Part shown: one piece after another, positions 43,276 through 55,515 of the stretch
How the letters are laid out: each line of letters begins with the position of its first letter
Position numbering within the stretch: position 1 is the first letter of the stretch
Assembly (NCBI GenBank): GCA_030323885.1
Contig: CM059186.1
Span: 147,375,810-147,439,809, forward strand
Length of the DNA: 64,000 nt
Source of the DNA: Branchipolynoe longqiensis
Taxonomy: Eukaryota > Annelida > Polychaeta > Phyllodocida > Polynoidae
Reading direction: 5' to 3'
Program-made: the position numbers and the translations under genes
The notes under the pieces: model-generated
Seen by the model: the letters and a program-made list of their open reading frames with translations, nothing else
The model's database searches: none
Told to the model about the DNA's origin: nothing

Positions 43276-44119
43276 AACAATATAATGTAACATTGGTTGT
43301 TGGGCTGGAAAAGTCAACCCTTAGGGAAGCCATAAAGTTACCTTACTACATGTTTGTGGTTAAATGAAACCCAACTAAACTTGCATTGATTCTTGTTGGT
43401 GCTAAAAAAAAAATTTCAGTTCATACCCTTGATTCCCTCACATCAATCACTAAGCTTGACAGAACGCTCATACAGGCTTGTACTATTACTCTACACCGGA
43501 AATTCACTTAAAAAGCAGTCAGCATTTAAAATGATACACAAGAAAGATTTCCGCTTCAATTAAAATAAAAAACAAAAGAAAGTGACAATGCATTATTTCC
43601 ACACAGCTAGAACTAAGGGAGTGGTGAGTAGGTGGGGATTAGGGGGGGGGGGAGGGGTAGGCTTAGTGTTCCATGGATGTGACAATTTTATGGTGTTTCT
43701 TTTATGGTCTTTTTTTAGTTTGTTAAAGAGGAATGGGTTGGATTTAGTTTTGACAACCCTCTATTTTGAGCAGGCTAAACAAATTCATCAGCAGTTCAAC
43801 AATTCAAACCCTGCACCAGCACTGGGTAAATAAAACAGAACACAAAATAAAAGTATCAAAAACAAAATGAAACAAACACACACATTACAAAAACAATAAC
43901 AACAACAACAACTCCACCCCCCATCTCCCCCTCACCGCCTGCTCCGGATAACAGGGCAGTAACCAAAACCACAGCAGTCAATCAATGGCGTGACCCAGCA
44001 TTCGCAACAAACCACGTGACAAATAGGCCAATTGGAAACAACAACGTGAGGGAACTCGTAAAGCAAGCGCGCATGCGCGGAGCCGGGTGAAAGGTGAGTA
44101 GGTGTGTATCGATACCCCC
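43276..44119. other. Unassigned stretch
   Basis: AT-rich unique DNA with A-rich runs (43860-43910). Nothing recognised. Confidence 0.5.
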
Positions 44120-44620
44120 ACCCACCACTGCTCCCCTCCCCTGGCCCTCCCTCTCCCATTCCCTGGCCCTCCCTCTCCCATTCCTCCTCCCCTTTCTCTC
44201 CCTCTCCTTTTCCCCTCCCTCTCCCCTTCCTTTTCATTTTCTCTCCTCCCCCCCACCCCCATTCCCCTTCCCACTCTTCCCTCCTCCCTCCCCTCCCCTT
44301 TTCCCGCCCCCTTTCCTCACCCATCTCGCCCCTCCCCTCCCCGGGCCCCCCGTCCTCTCTTTCCCTCCTCCCTCCCTAACCCTCTTCCCTCCCCATTTTC
44401 CCACCTCTTCTCTCTCCCCTGCCCTTACCCCCTCCCCATCCAGGCCCTTCCCCTCCCCCATCCTTCCCCCCTCCCCCCCCCCCTTCTCCCTCCACTTCCC
44501 CCTCCCCTCCCTTTAACCCCTGCCCTCCCTCCTGCCCTGCTCTCTCTCCCTCTCTCCTCCCTCCCTGTCTCCCATCCCCTCCCCCTGCCCCCCCCCCCCC
44601 TCCCTCCGGGTTTCACAGAG
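44120..44620. repeat. CCCTCCCTCTCC pyrimidine-rich tract
   Basis: Low complexity with strong strand bias. Confidence 0.85.
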
Positions 44621-44896
44621 TTGGCGATCAAGCGCCATCCCTTAACCGTGGTAGGGCATGACTACAATAGCGAAATGTGTTGTCCCCCCCCCCCCCCCCC
44701 CCCCCCAAAACTTTACATTTGATCTAGTTAACCCCACCCCCTCTCACATCTCACTCGTCCCTTTCTTGGTTCCAAGTTCGTGTTTGTTTTTGGACAGAAA
44801 AGGGGATAGGTGGTGGTGAGTGTCGGGGGAGGGTGGGGGGGGGGGGGGGTTACATTCTCTCCATGACCAAACAGGATGGACTAGTTGTAAAAAGAG

Positions 44897-45062
44897 GGAT
44901 TGATATAAGAAGGTAGCGGGTCGATCCCCATGTGAGTGAAATCAAAGCCTTAACAGAAGCTAGTCCAGTGGTAGCACTAGTAGGATAGGGCAGAGCCTGG
45001 TTTGCTCTTTTGTCAGCATAATGTGACTGAGAGTGAGAGGAATATTGTACCATAGTGGAAAC
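44897..45062 (+). mobile_element. Decayed SINE fragment
   Basis: Recognisable pieces are GGGTCGATCCCCATG (B-box region), AGTAGGATAGGGCAGAGCCT and CAGCATAATGTGACTGAGAG. The tail is lost. Confidence 0.6.
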
Positions 45063-45228
45063 AACATAGGGAAACAATCGCTAGAAACACATCCCGTGAT
45101 GACATCAGATAAACCCCTGTAAATCATGTTGTCCTTAAAAATTCCCAGACTCTGAAAAAATATTAATACAAATACACACAATCTGTATTTTTCAACAGTT
45201 GAATAATGTATATATATATATATATATA

Positions 45229-45344
45229 GTATAGTTATACGAGTCTTACCTTGGTACAGATGATGGATAACTGTTGTTTTACCGAGGTATAAGCCTCGGA
45301 TAGATGTGGGCTAGGGAGAGGTAAGCACGTCCGGTACCAGCAAT
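45229..45344. repeat. DIRS copy 2 recombinase-side terminal repeat
   Basis: Same sequence as 11212-11327. It carries the 34-bp inverted repeat matched at 50588-50621. Confidence 0.9.
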
Positions 45345-45450
45345 CTTAACCTACTTATTGAGGATAAAAATGACTTTCAAACAATGGATACTATTACTTT
45401 ACCGAAAAGGTACACCAACGGAATAGATGTGGCAGGGTGTGGCGGGAGGG

Positions 45451-45583
45451 CCCTAGCCCACATCTATCCGAGGCTTATACCTCGGTAAAACAACAGTTAT
45501 CCATCATCTGTACCAAGGTAAGACTCGTATAACTATACTATTTTACCTCGGTAAACAGCCTCAGGCTAGCCTCAGGCTAGGGA
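45451..45583. repeat. DIRS copy 2 internal complementary region
   Basis: It joins the reverse complement of the left end (45229-45316) to that of the right end (50615-50659), as in copy 1. Confidence 0.9.
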
Positions 45584-45668
45584 GACCTTTACATAATTCA
45601 TTTTTATCCTTAATATCATTCTTTCTTATTATTATAACATTCTAAATTTTTGTTCTCACCTATTCTTG

Positions 45669-46844
45669 TTAGTTGGCGAGAAGACGCTTTGCAACGCCGG
45701 TAGGCTTTTCTAGTCGTTTATTATAATGTTTTGCAAACGACTTAGCCGTCTTCCAGCCTGCATGCGCTAGTATTCTTTTCACAGAAATACCAAGCACCCG
45801 TGCCTTGGAGACCATGGCTCCTCTAGTTGAGTGGGAAGAGTATTTACTCGTATCCACTCCAGCCAATTTCAACACCGTAATTGTCCATCTGGCAAGTGTG
45901 TCTCGTGAAATCGCCTTATGTGGCTTTATAAAGCTCACTAATAGTTGTTGTGATGCACGTAAATCCTTTGTCTTGTATATATAAGCCCGTATGGCCGACA
46001 CAACACATAATTTCCGATCATTCGGAAAACAGTCTAAGTGAACCGTTGATAAAGGGTCACCTAACGTGTTCGATTTAAGCAATTTTTCTAAATCAAACGT
46101 AGCTTGTTGCTTGTCTATTTCTAATCCAGTTAAGGATAAAGCAACAATCGTCTGTCCTCTGTGTCCGGTTACTAACAATAACAGGACCGCGACCTTAAAA
46201 CCTAACTGTTTTATATCTAACCACGAGTTGTGAGGCCAAGCCTGAAACAACTTAAATACTATAGAAACATCCCAAAACCGACTATACTTTGGTTTTGGAG
46301 GATTCCTTTGATAAATTGAACGAAGTAAATAACAAATAACATGATGTTTTCCAACTGTTTCGCCATCAATTCTAGGTAATATAATTGATAACGCACACCT
46401 CGCCGCATTAATCGATCCAAAGGAAAGTCCTTCATCCTCTAGAGAACGAAGAAACCGAGCTACTTGTGAAATCTTTGGATTTGTTGGCTTAACTTTCATT
46501 AACAAACAATGTACACCCCATTTCTTTAAATAGGTTGTATACATTTTGACAGTTCCTGGCCTCCAGGCATCCGATACTATCCTATCCTCAGTAATTCTGT
46601 CCAATCCAAATTGCTGTAGCTGCTTCCTTAGAAAAGGAATGCCAATAGGGGCGTCGTTGACACGTCGCCGTGAACCACTAGCGGTCCGTGGTGCGTCAGA
46701 TTCCCGAGTTTTCTTGGGAATCGTATACGATCTTTTGCCAGTTGTGAAACTGCTGGCAGCCAAGGTTGCGTGTCCCAATCGGGCACCACCAGTATCGCAT
46801 GTGTCCCTTCCAAGCCGATTTTTCTCACTACCCGGCTGATAATG
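45669..46844 (-). CDS. DIRS tyrosine recombinase, copy 2
   Basis: From the TTG at 46778 its 369 residues are identical to copy 1, including catalytic R207, HSTR, HAGW and Y352. The frame overlaps the end of the RT gene by about 217 nt and lacks an AUG, as in copy 1. DNA differences from copy 1 are silent here (for example at 45801). Confidence 0.92.
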   Translation of the reverse strand, partial: HYQPGSEKNRLGRDTCDTGGARLGHATLAASSFTTGKRSYTIPKKTRESDAPRTASGSRRRVNDAPIGIPFLRKQLQQFGLDRITEDRIVSDAWRPGTVKMYTTYLKKWGVHCLLMKVKPTNPKISQVARFLRSLEDEGLSFGSINAARCALSIILPRIDGETVGKHHVICYLLRSIYQRNPPKPKYSRFWDVSIVFKLFQAWPHNSWLDIKQLGFKVAVLLLLVTGHRGQTIVALSLTGLEIDKQQATFDLEKLLKSNTLGDPLSTVHLDCFPNDRKLCVVSAIRAYIYKTKDLRASQQLLVSFIKPHKAISRDTLARWTITVLKLAGVDTSKYSSHSTRGAMVSKARVLGISVKRILAHAGWKTAKSFAKHYNKRLEKPTGVAKRLLAN

Positions 46845-48568
46845 CTAAATGGTGGGAAAATATAAAAATAATTATTTTCCCAGGTAATAGCAAACGCATC
46901 TACTTTCCAAGCATCCGGTTCAGGATGCCAAGAAACATAACAGGGTAACTTGTTATTATTTCGTGATGCAAATAAGTCAACTTCAGGTGTACCCCATTTT
47001 TCACAAACGAAGTTAAACAAATGTGTAGAGAGAGACCACTCTAAATGGTCATGGAAATTTCTACTTTTATAATCTGCAAGTGTATTTTGTGACCCTGGAA
47101 TATGCGCTACAGTCAGCCAGACTTGTTGAGCCTGTGCCCAGTTCCAAATCAGTTTAGATAACTGATTGCAAGACTTTGATTTGGTTCCACCCATGTTACG
47201 AATATATGCCATGGCAGTAGTATTATCAGTTAGTATTCTAACCTGTGATTTATTTATCTTTACTAAACTACGTAAGCCCAGATAAATAGCACGCAATTCT
47301 AGTGCATTAATATAGTCTGATTTTTCATCATCAAGCCATCTACCTCCTGTTGTGACCCCATCTCGATGAGCTCCCCAACCTTCTAACGAAGCATCAGTAG
47401 TAATTACTGTATTAGGTTCCGCCATGCGGATTGGATTTGGTGAACTTGCTATATGTTGCATCCACCATCCAATATCCTGTAACCCTTCTTGCGAAATAAA
47501 CATCTTTCGCTCAAAATTGCCTTTAGTTCGTGTTAACGCTAAATTTTTATCTATTTCTAGCGACTTAATATGGGCCTTCCCATATAACACCGCAGGTGCA
47601 TATGAGGTCATTATGCCAATAAGAACAGCAACCTGTCTAATTTTTGGCTTTGATAACTTAATAAGCTGAGTCGCTGTAGTCATAAACTTAATTAGTTTTT
47701 GTTCTGTTATCGACACTGTAAGGGACTGTGTATCCAGAATAAACCCTAAACATTTAAGTTGTTTTGTTGGTTTAAACACTGACTTTTGTTGATGTACATA
47801 AAACCCCAATTTAGTGAGTAATGCACATAAATCCAAAACTGCATTCACACAACCAATTTGTGTTGATGCTATAATAAAAGAATCATCTATGTATGGAAAC
47901 ATTATATGACCCTTCCTCGCCATTACCGAGAAAACAGGTTTAAGCAATTTAGTAAATAAACGTGGCGCACAAGCTAAGCCATTCGGCATACAGGTAAACT
48001 CATAGAGTTGGTTATCCCAAATAAATCGAAGAAATTTTCGGTATTTTTCCATTATGGGAAGCGTATAATATGCATCCTGTAAATCAACACTAGCCATCCA
48101 CGCATCTGGTGTAATCAGATCCCGTGCCGTATCTAGAGAGAACATTTTAAAATGTCGATATTCCACCCTTTTATTAAGGATTGTTAAATCCAGGATCATT
48201 CGAACATCACCATTAGGCTTCGGTCTCGAGAAAATGTTTGAAATAAACTGTCCTGAACAGTGTGTCACTTTTTGTATAATTCCTTTCTCAAAGAATTTAT
48301 GTACCTGTTTAGTTAGTGCGTCTCGTTCAACTGGTTGAATGTTATATGGAAAAGGTATTATACTTTGTACAGGAATTTGTGTAAAAGGAATTTGAACACC
48401 CCTAACTATTTCTATAATTTCTTGGTCACTAGTAATTTTGTGCCACTCAGAAATATGATTACTAATATTACCAGCCACAAAGTTGCTTACAGTTTGTGTG
48501 TTTTTAGAGGCTGCAGGGACTTGTAAAGTTTGTGTTTGGACCTCTACTTGGACCCGCCCCTGGGGAAA
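46628..48568 (-). CDS. DIRS reverse transcriptase-RNase H, copy 2
   Basis: Same organisation as copy 1: RT motif A SVDLQDAY, PNGLACAP and YIDD; RNase H TDAS, ALELRA, ILTDNT and LADYKSR; then the DIRS tail domain with DLFASR and FPPF. Among residues after the GTG at 48478 only four differ from copy 1 (Q61K, Q145K, F252S, R330Q). There is no ATG before the catalytic region, and the frame is -1 relative to gag and stop-free back into gag. Confidence 0.92.
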   Translation of the reverse strand, partial: FPQGRVQVEVQTQTLQVPAASKNTQTVSNFVAGNISNHISEWHKITSDQEIIEIVRGVQIPFTQIPVQSIIPFPYNIQPVERDALTKQVHKFFEKGIIQKVTHCSGQFISNIFSRPKPNGDVRMILDLTILNKRVEYRHFKMFSLDTARDLITPDAWMASVDLQDAYYTLPIMEKYRKFLRFIWDNQLYEFTCMPNGLACAPRLFTKLLKPVFSVMARKGHIMFPYIDDSFIIASTQIGCVNAVLDLCALLTKLGFYVHQQKSVFKPTKQLKCLGFILDTQSLTVSITEQKLIKFMTTATQLIKLSKPKIRQVAVLIGIMTSYAPAVLYGKAHIKSLEIDKNLALTRTKGNFERKMFISQEGLQDIGWWMQHIASSPNPIRMAEPNTVITTDASLEGWGAHRDGVTTGGRWLDDEKSDYINALELRAIYLGLRSLVKINKSQVRILTDNTTAMAYIRNMGGTKSKSCNQLSKLIWNWAQAQQVWLTVAHIPGSQNTLADYKSRNFHDHLEWSLSTHLFNFVCEKWGTPEVDLFASRNNNKLPCYVSWHPEPDAWKVDAFAITWENNYFYIFPPFSIISRVVRKIGLEGTHAILVVPDWDTQPWLPAVSQLAKDRIRFPRKLGNLTHHGPLVVHGDVSTTPLLAFLF

Positions 48569-49902
48569 GGTCTCGACGAGTTGAACCCTCGACCTATTGG
48601 CCGTGCGGTGTTGTCGGTCCAGCCTGGGCGAGCGCCCCGGCCCCGAAACCCTTGACCGAAGTTTGAACTCGGTCTGGTTCCTCTGGTGAACCGTCGTGGA
48701 CGAAAATCCCCTCGTGACTTTTTGAAACGAGGAACTTCCTGTTTCTTCTTGCCATCCATGTTTTTGCCACTCTTGGCTGCAGTCTCTACCTCTTTATAGA
48801 GGTATTGTAGTTGACCGCCAAACATCTTGGTATTATCTAAAGGTTTCCCTTTAATCGGCTCTGGAGCAAGATAGAGCGTAAACTCCTTCCCCTCATTATC
48901 GGTAACCTTCTTAGAGCGAGCCACTTCTTTGCCAGCATCTGTGCAAACTGACTTGAAGACATTTTCATATCTTCGAAACGACAGGTAATTACCTGCCGCC
49001 GCTAGTACTGCAATGCCTTTGTCCATTGTCTTAGCCAAAGACGAGAACTTATTTTCACTCTGCATCCTATTAGCCACAGGAACAATAGCTGTTAGGGTAG
49101 CCAACACTGCCTTATGCACTGTGTGCAACACATCCTCAAACTTCTTACGGTCATCCGTCATATTGACATCCCGATCCATCTCTTTAATGATGGAGTTGGG
49201 AACACCCTTTATGCCTGTTAACTCATCTCCTAACTTGGAGATAACCTCCGCCGGTTTGAACGTGCGAAAATGACCATTCACGGTCTCGCGCATAAGCGTA
49301 GTGGTTTTAACCCGCTTAGCCTTTGGCTTCTCCACCTTCTTAGCCACTTTAGTGCCAATGTCCGCATAGACCCCTTCATATACGGTGTCTGAGTCTGATT
49401 CCGTAGAAGTAGACTCAGTGGACGACTCAGAAGAAGAATATTTCCTCTTCCTCTTCTTCTTTTTGGACTTAGTCTTCCGCTTTTTGCGCAAACCAGACTC
49501 TGCCCGCTCCTTGGTGAATTCATCACCCGAAGAAATCACCTGTTTCTTCTTCTTCCTCCGTTTAGGAGAAGGAGGAGGAGGAGCCTTAAGCTCCACCGCC
49601 GAGTCTGTGTCCAAGAAATCCTCAAATGAATCCTCTTGGACACTCGGCCTACGCCGCTTCCGAGACACAGGCGATTTGGCAGTCAAGATGTGGCTTTCCA
49701 ATCTTGCAAAGCGAGCCTCCCAATCTGGAGGCGCAGGCACATCAGGCACTGCGTCCTCGTCCGGGTCGGAGAGGATATGCGCCCGGGGCTGTGTCGACGG
49801 CCCTGCCGACAACACGGGTGAGGAGTCGTACTCCTCGTCCACTCCACTCGGAACACGCCCCTCGGCTGCTGCTGCACCGCGCTTACTCCGCTTCGTGGCC
49901 AT
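48544..49902 (-). CDS. DIRS gag-like protein, copy 2
   Basis: This is a 452-residue protein starting at the ATG at 49902 (MATKRSKRGAAAAEG). It has an acidic N-terminal part with WEARFARLESHIL as a possible short coiled coil, then Lys/Arg-rich blocks (SPKRRKKKKQ; KKKKRKRKYSSSESS) followed by Ser/Glu/Asp-rich sequence. A central helical segment has TLTAIVPVANRMQSE, and the Arg/Gly-rich tail ends PFPRGGSK. It probably packages the RNA. A TTTCCCC stretch at 48568-48562, about 20 nt before the stop, lies in the X XXY YYZ register for -1 slippage into the RT frame. Confidence 0.88.
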   Translation of the reverse strand: MATKRSKRGAAAAEGRVPSGVDEEYDSSPVLSAGPSTQPRAHILSDPDEDAVPDVPAPPDWEARFARLESHILTAKSPVSRKRRRPSVQEDSFEDFLDTDSAVELKAPPPPSPKRRKKKKQVISSGDEFTKERAESGLRKKRKTKSKKKKRKRKYSSSESSTESTSTESDSDTVYEGVYADIGTKVAKKVEKPKAKRVKTTTLMRETVNGHFRTFKPAEVISKLGDELTGIKGVPNSIIKEMDRDVNMTDDRKKFEDVLHTVHKAVLATLTAIVPVANRMQSENKFSSLAKTMDKGIAVLAAAGNYLSFRRYENVFKSVCTDAGKEVARSKKVTDNEGKEFTLYLAPEPIKGKPLDNTKMFGGQLQYLYKEVETAAKSGKNMDGKKKQEVPRFKKSRGDFRPRRFTRGTRPSSNFGQGFRGRGARPGWTDNTARPIGRGFNSSRPFPRGGSK

Positions 49903-50587
49903 CGGGAACTGAAACAAACATTTTTGATCAGTCCCGGTATATATATATGTCACAATATGGTTGTTTCAAACTCATTTGGACATCTATTGGTGTTAAAGAA
50001 CGTGTTTATACCGTTATAACACAGGCGTAATAAGCTAAATTTGTGCGTGGGTTGTGGGTCAAGCCCAAACCTTACGCGGGGTCGGGACCAGTGTATCGGC
50101 CCGCCCATCCCTCTGTTCCGCACACTTCTCCCACCTGTGACTACTACGTCAACAAGTTGGAGAAAATGCTACGAAACTCGGAGAAACGCCTGAAAAAGTT
50201 TTGTCTAGGGGAGTCTATAAAAGAAACCCAGGAGCATCTCCAACATTACTCTCTATTAGAGTACGAGAGAATTTCCACATGAGATAGGGCGAAACCCACA
50301 TCTCTACCCATAGTCACACGGTGACCCGGGTGTTGACATAACCGCTAATGACCGGTTTGGTTCCTTCGCGAAACCCACTCGAGTGTTCTATCCTTGGTTG
50401 TTTATAACCAAATAACTCGTCCAAATTGGACCAACGAAAGTCTAAACTTTCCATATTGATGCTCTAATGCATCATAATTAAGCTAACCACAGTTTTTATT
50501 ATACTTACTGCGTATTTGCTTGTATGTAGACTAATTTTGCCGGAGCAACCCAACGACACGTTATCCAGTCGTGAGTTGTATATGCTA

Positions 50588-50659
50588 ATTGCTGGTACCG
50601 GACGTGCTTACCTCTCCCTAGCCTGAGGCTAGCCTGAGGCTGTTTACCGAGGTAAAATA
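50588..50659. repeat. DIRS copy 2 gag-side terminal repeat
   Basis: Matches 16527-16598. It ends GAGGTAAAATA before TA repeats. Confidence 0.88.
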
Positions 50660-51719
50660 TATATATATATTTATATCATTCAGCAGTATATTATATACAT
50701 ACATGCACATACTCAAATATGCACACTTAATTATATATGTAATGAATATAATCTACTACGTTCACTGTGTTTGCACACAGTTTGAGCCTGTTCGGCAACA
50801 TTTTCCAGAATGTAGTAAGAACTACTTTGGTGTGATAGGGGTATTAGTGATGTGCGTGCCTGGTGGCAGCACCACCAGTTGTAGTTGGAGGTGATGTGAG
50901 TGAGATACAGACAACTTCTATTATTTACACTTTTATGTTTCTATACATCACAAATATATGCCATATGATATGTGACATATCACGATATGTGGCGCCGCAT
51001 ATAACAATTCTCGGGCGCGAATGACACAGTAGAGAGTCACAGTGTGGACTCGTGCCGGTGGCGGCGCCACCGTTCACGTTGGGGAGGGGCCAGACACAGA
51101 GTAAAGCACCTAAAAAGGTGTAATAAAGAACACTACTATGCCAATTCCCTTCTGCGCCTTTATAGTACTCTCATAATTGCGTATATATCACATATATTCA
51201 TTTCGTGACGCATATGATATCAAGTATATATGTATGGTACATATATAATATATAGATATATATATATATAAGAAATTAATAAGATGGTGTGGTGATGGTG
51301 GTGGTGATGGTTTTAATATATATAGTAAATGTATAATATATATATTTAATATAGGTTATATATACATATATTATATAGATATGTACATATAAATGCATCA
51401 GACATGGTGGATATCAAAATAGACAGGACCCGGGGGATTATCACACTAAACCGCTCTCATCACGCTGCCGGTGAATTGACAGTAGCTGGCGTCCGTTAAG
51501 CTGGGCGTTTTCAGCGCTTAAAAGGAAGACCACACGAAGAATAATCGAGCGTCATACTCCATTAAATTAGACGCACTGAGGCAGCCGTGCGGGCCGGCGC
51601 CGCGTCAAGCCGCCTAATATAATTATCTTATTACTTATCAATGAGCGGAGCCGCGCGGCCCGGTGCACGCGGGGTGGTCAGGCGGAAGTGGGATAATACA
51701 GGGTCAGCCGCGCCCGGCG
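50660..51719. other. Unassigned stretch with complex GC/AT island
   Basis: TA repeats lie at both edges of 51180-51400. 51420-51710 is complex, with GGTGAATTGACAGTAGCTGG, TTAAATTAGACGC and TAATATAATTATCTTATTA, and looks like conserved non-coding DNA. Confidence 0.4.
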
Positions 51720-52290
51720 GGCCACCCGGCGGGAGGGGGGAGGGGCGGTGAGGGGGAGGGGGAGGGAAGGGGGGGGGGGGGAGGGAGGAGGGAGGGAGGA
51801 GAGGAGGGGGAGGAGGAAGGGGGAGGGGGGAAGGGAGGGGGGCAGGGGATTGGAGTGGGGGGAGGGAAGGGTAGGGGGTAGGGGGTAGGGGGTAGGGGGG
51901 GGGTAGGGGGTAGGCGGGAGGGGGAGGGGGGGGGGGAGAGAGGCAGGAGGGGGAGGGGAGCGGGCGTGGTGAAAGGTGGAGGAGGAGGCGGGAGGGGGGA
52001 CAGGGAGGCGGGACGGGGAGGGGGCGGGGGCGGGGAGGGGGAGGGGTGAGGGAAGGGGTGAGGGAAGATGTGGTGGAGGGGAGGGTAGGGACACGGGGGT
52101 AGGGGAGAGGGAGAGGAGATGGAGATGGAGACGGAGGGGGAAAAGGGAGGGGTGGGCGAAGGAAGCGGACTAGACCGCGGAGGGGGAGGATGCGAGGATG
52201 CGAGGAGGCGAGGAGACGAGGAGACGAGGAGGCGAGGAGGCAGGGAGAGTGAAGTGGGAGGGGAAGGGGGGTAATGGAGAAAATGAGAGA
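51720..52290. repeat. GGGAGGGGG purine-rich tract
   Basis: Low complexity, ending in GAGGCGAGGAGACGAGGAG repeats. Confidence 0.85.
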
Positions 52291-52631
52291 GGTGAGGGAT
52301 AAAGAATAGTCCTTTGTGAGAGTAGTGCCGGCAGAGATTTTACTGGGCATGGTAAAGGCAGTAGTGTTATTGGTGATGGTGATAATTAAGAGTGTATACA
52401 TGTTGGGGTTGGGGTTGATTGGGGGGTGGGGGGGGGGGGGGGGTGGGTGGGGGAGGCGGGAGGGGGGGCGTCCAACAGGGGAACCTACACGGTGCTATCA
52501 TAGTGTACCGTAACGCATGGGTACATTGTTTGTCAGGGTTTTGCAACGTAGCAACATCTGAGGCCATATCGGGACAGGTACCGACTCTTGACAGTGCAAC
52601 ACTCATGATGACTGTATAGTGCTACCCCACA

Positions 52632-53540
52632 GGGAGGCCTGGGGCCGTATGCATGATGCGGTGTTAGCATCGCTTGGTGTTAGCCGGTAACACTGGGTAG
52701 CTCGTGAAGTATGTCACACCGTATGCAGAGGTGCCTAAACGGTTTGTGTTAGCTAAACGTGCAGTTATTTATAGATTTGGGAAATCCCTCTGAGCCTGTT
52801 CCCGGCAAGCACTGCTATTTGTCAATATCGCTGCCGATTCGGTGACGGTGGCGGCATTAATATCGCTTCGATTTTTTTGTTTAATATGACCAAATTTCAC
52901 TTCTTGAGGATGTTATTCTGTTAAATATGATAGCATTGAATAGATTTGGGCCTAATCGGTACCTAACACCGCCGGGCACCAGCAAGCCTTGTTATTGCTG
53001 AGCCCGTTCCCGGCAAGCACTGCTATTTGCCAATATCGCCGCCCATACAGCGGCGGCGGCGGCATTAATATTGCTTCGATTATTGGTTTAATTTGACCAA
53101 AATTCGGTGGCGGCGTTAATATCGCTTCGATTTCTGGTCTAATTTGGCCAAATTTCACTTTAAAATTTTTTTTATTCTGTCGGTGGCGGCGGCGACGATT
53201 TGTTTTGTTTACATTCAACAATATGTATATCGCCGCCGTTGTGGCGTTAATATCGGTTCGATTTTTGGGTTAATTTGACCAAATTTCACTTTTTTACTAT
53301 GTTATTTGGTTAAATATGATAGCATTGAATAGATTTGGGCCTAATCGGTACCTAACCACCGCCCTTACACCTGCTATGGAATGGTGTTACCATACCCCTA
53401 GTTTAGCGGTTGTGGGTGTTAGCCCGTCTCCACTAACCTCACTGACTCTTGCATGCGACTTTTCGCCGCTAAACGGGGGATTCCCACCAAACACCGTTTT
53501 GGTTCGCTAACACTGCATCATGCATACGGCCCCAGGCTGC
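52632..53540. mobile_element. GGGGCCGTATGCATGATGC-ended MITE
   Basis: About 905 bp with terminal inverted repeats of 28-31 bp (GGGGCCGTATGCATGATGC then GTGTTAGC; one mismatch), inserted in a SINE. The exact target duplication is not resolved. The interior repeats GCATTAATATCGCTTCGATT blocks and a block starting ATGATAGCATTGAATAGATT (52930 and 53316). Confidence 0.82.
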
Positions 53541-53652
53541 TGGTACCATAACCCATTTCCCCACATTATCCTGATACTGAGCTAACCAGTCTTTGCCCAA
53601 TCCTAGTAATGCCAAGTGCCAGGCTAGGCACCAACAAGTATCAATTTTGTAA

Positions 53653-54580
<928 letters not shown>

Positions 54581-54802
54581 TAAGTCTTTCGTTTGACTCG
54601 GCTGTGTTTCAAACTCCCGAGCTTCCACATGGGAAGCATGGATATCAATATAATGAACACAAGCAATACCACAACCAGGCACTGTGAAGAAATACCAGAA
54701 ATAAATCAAGTCAGACACTGAAATCAGGTCACAACAACTGTAAGTGTTTATTATTTCCCCCCCCCCCCCTCCTTCTCCCCCTACCGACCCATCAACCGAT
54801 TA

Positions 54803-55512
54803 TGGTGCTGTCACATTACGACGCATCACGCAAACGTACGTCGATGTATGTGATTTTTTGCCGCTACATCAGGATACGTTGTTATGCGTTACGCATGCAT
54901 TAGGCGCTCGTTGGTATATGTCAATGTACGTCGATGTTCGTCGAGATACGGCGTCGCACGTCAGAGGGTAGGCAAAGTTTTGCGCATACACAAAACTTTC
55001 GACGTATGATAAAGCTCGACAATGTGTGCATTTTACGTCTGCTGTATGTTATCTATGCATTAGGAATACGTCGATGTATGCTAGACGTACGTTAGTCAAA
55101 CATAGTTCACTATGTTGCACTACATTGACCTACTTTAAAGGCAGTGGGAACGTACAGGCCGCGTACTAGCAACATATGGATAACATATGCCTAACGTATG
55201 TCTAACGTATGTTAAGCGTTTCTCCAGCGTGTCTTGATGTATGTATTGTATGACGTGTAGTTCTGGCGATCGAATAACGTATATAATGTTCACCGGCATT
55301 CTGTGAACGTACTGTGAGCGTAATTCGAGCATTTTTCGCCGGGAGGTACATTAGCCATACATTGGTCATACGTTGGCCATACGCTATGTTTACAGTATGT
55401 ATACGTCCAACTTTGCCCCCCACACCGAAAAGTTTGACGCTTCTCGATGTAAAAAAGTGATTTTACGCGTTGGCGGCGCGCTGGCGAGATGCGTCGTAAT
55501 GTGACAGGGCCA
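54803..55512. mobile_element. CCTGTCACAC-type MITE, copy 4
   Basis: 710 bp with a TTA target duplication (54800-54802 and 55513-55515). The ends are CTGTCACATTACGACGCATC. The hairpin is at 54977-54996. The interior is rich in TACGTCGATGTA-like words. Confidence 0.87.
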
Positions 55513-55515
55513 TTA

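Larger units (their letters stand above)
45229..50659 (-). mobile_element. DIRS-type retrotransposon, copy 2 (intact frames)
   Basis: This 5431-bp element is in the same orientation as copy 1 and shows only scattered single-base differences outside the gag patch. Gag, RT-RNase H and recombinase frames are all open, and both termini and the internal complementary region are present, so it is a candidate autonomous master. It begins in a (TA)n tract (45209-45228) and ends in one (from 50660). The flanks outside the TA tracts differ from copy 1, so the two are separate insertions and not a segmental duplication. Confidence 0.95.

Noticed and set aside
11212..50659. Segmental duplication joining the two DIRS regions
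   Set aside because: Similarity stops exactly at the element ends, and the outer flanks are unrelated apart from TA repeats.
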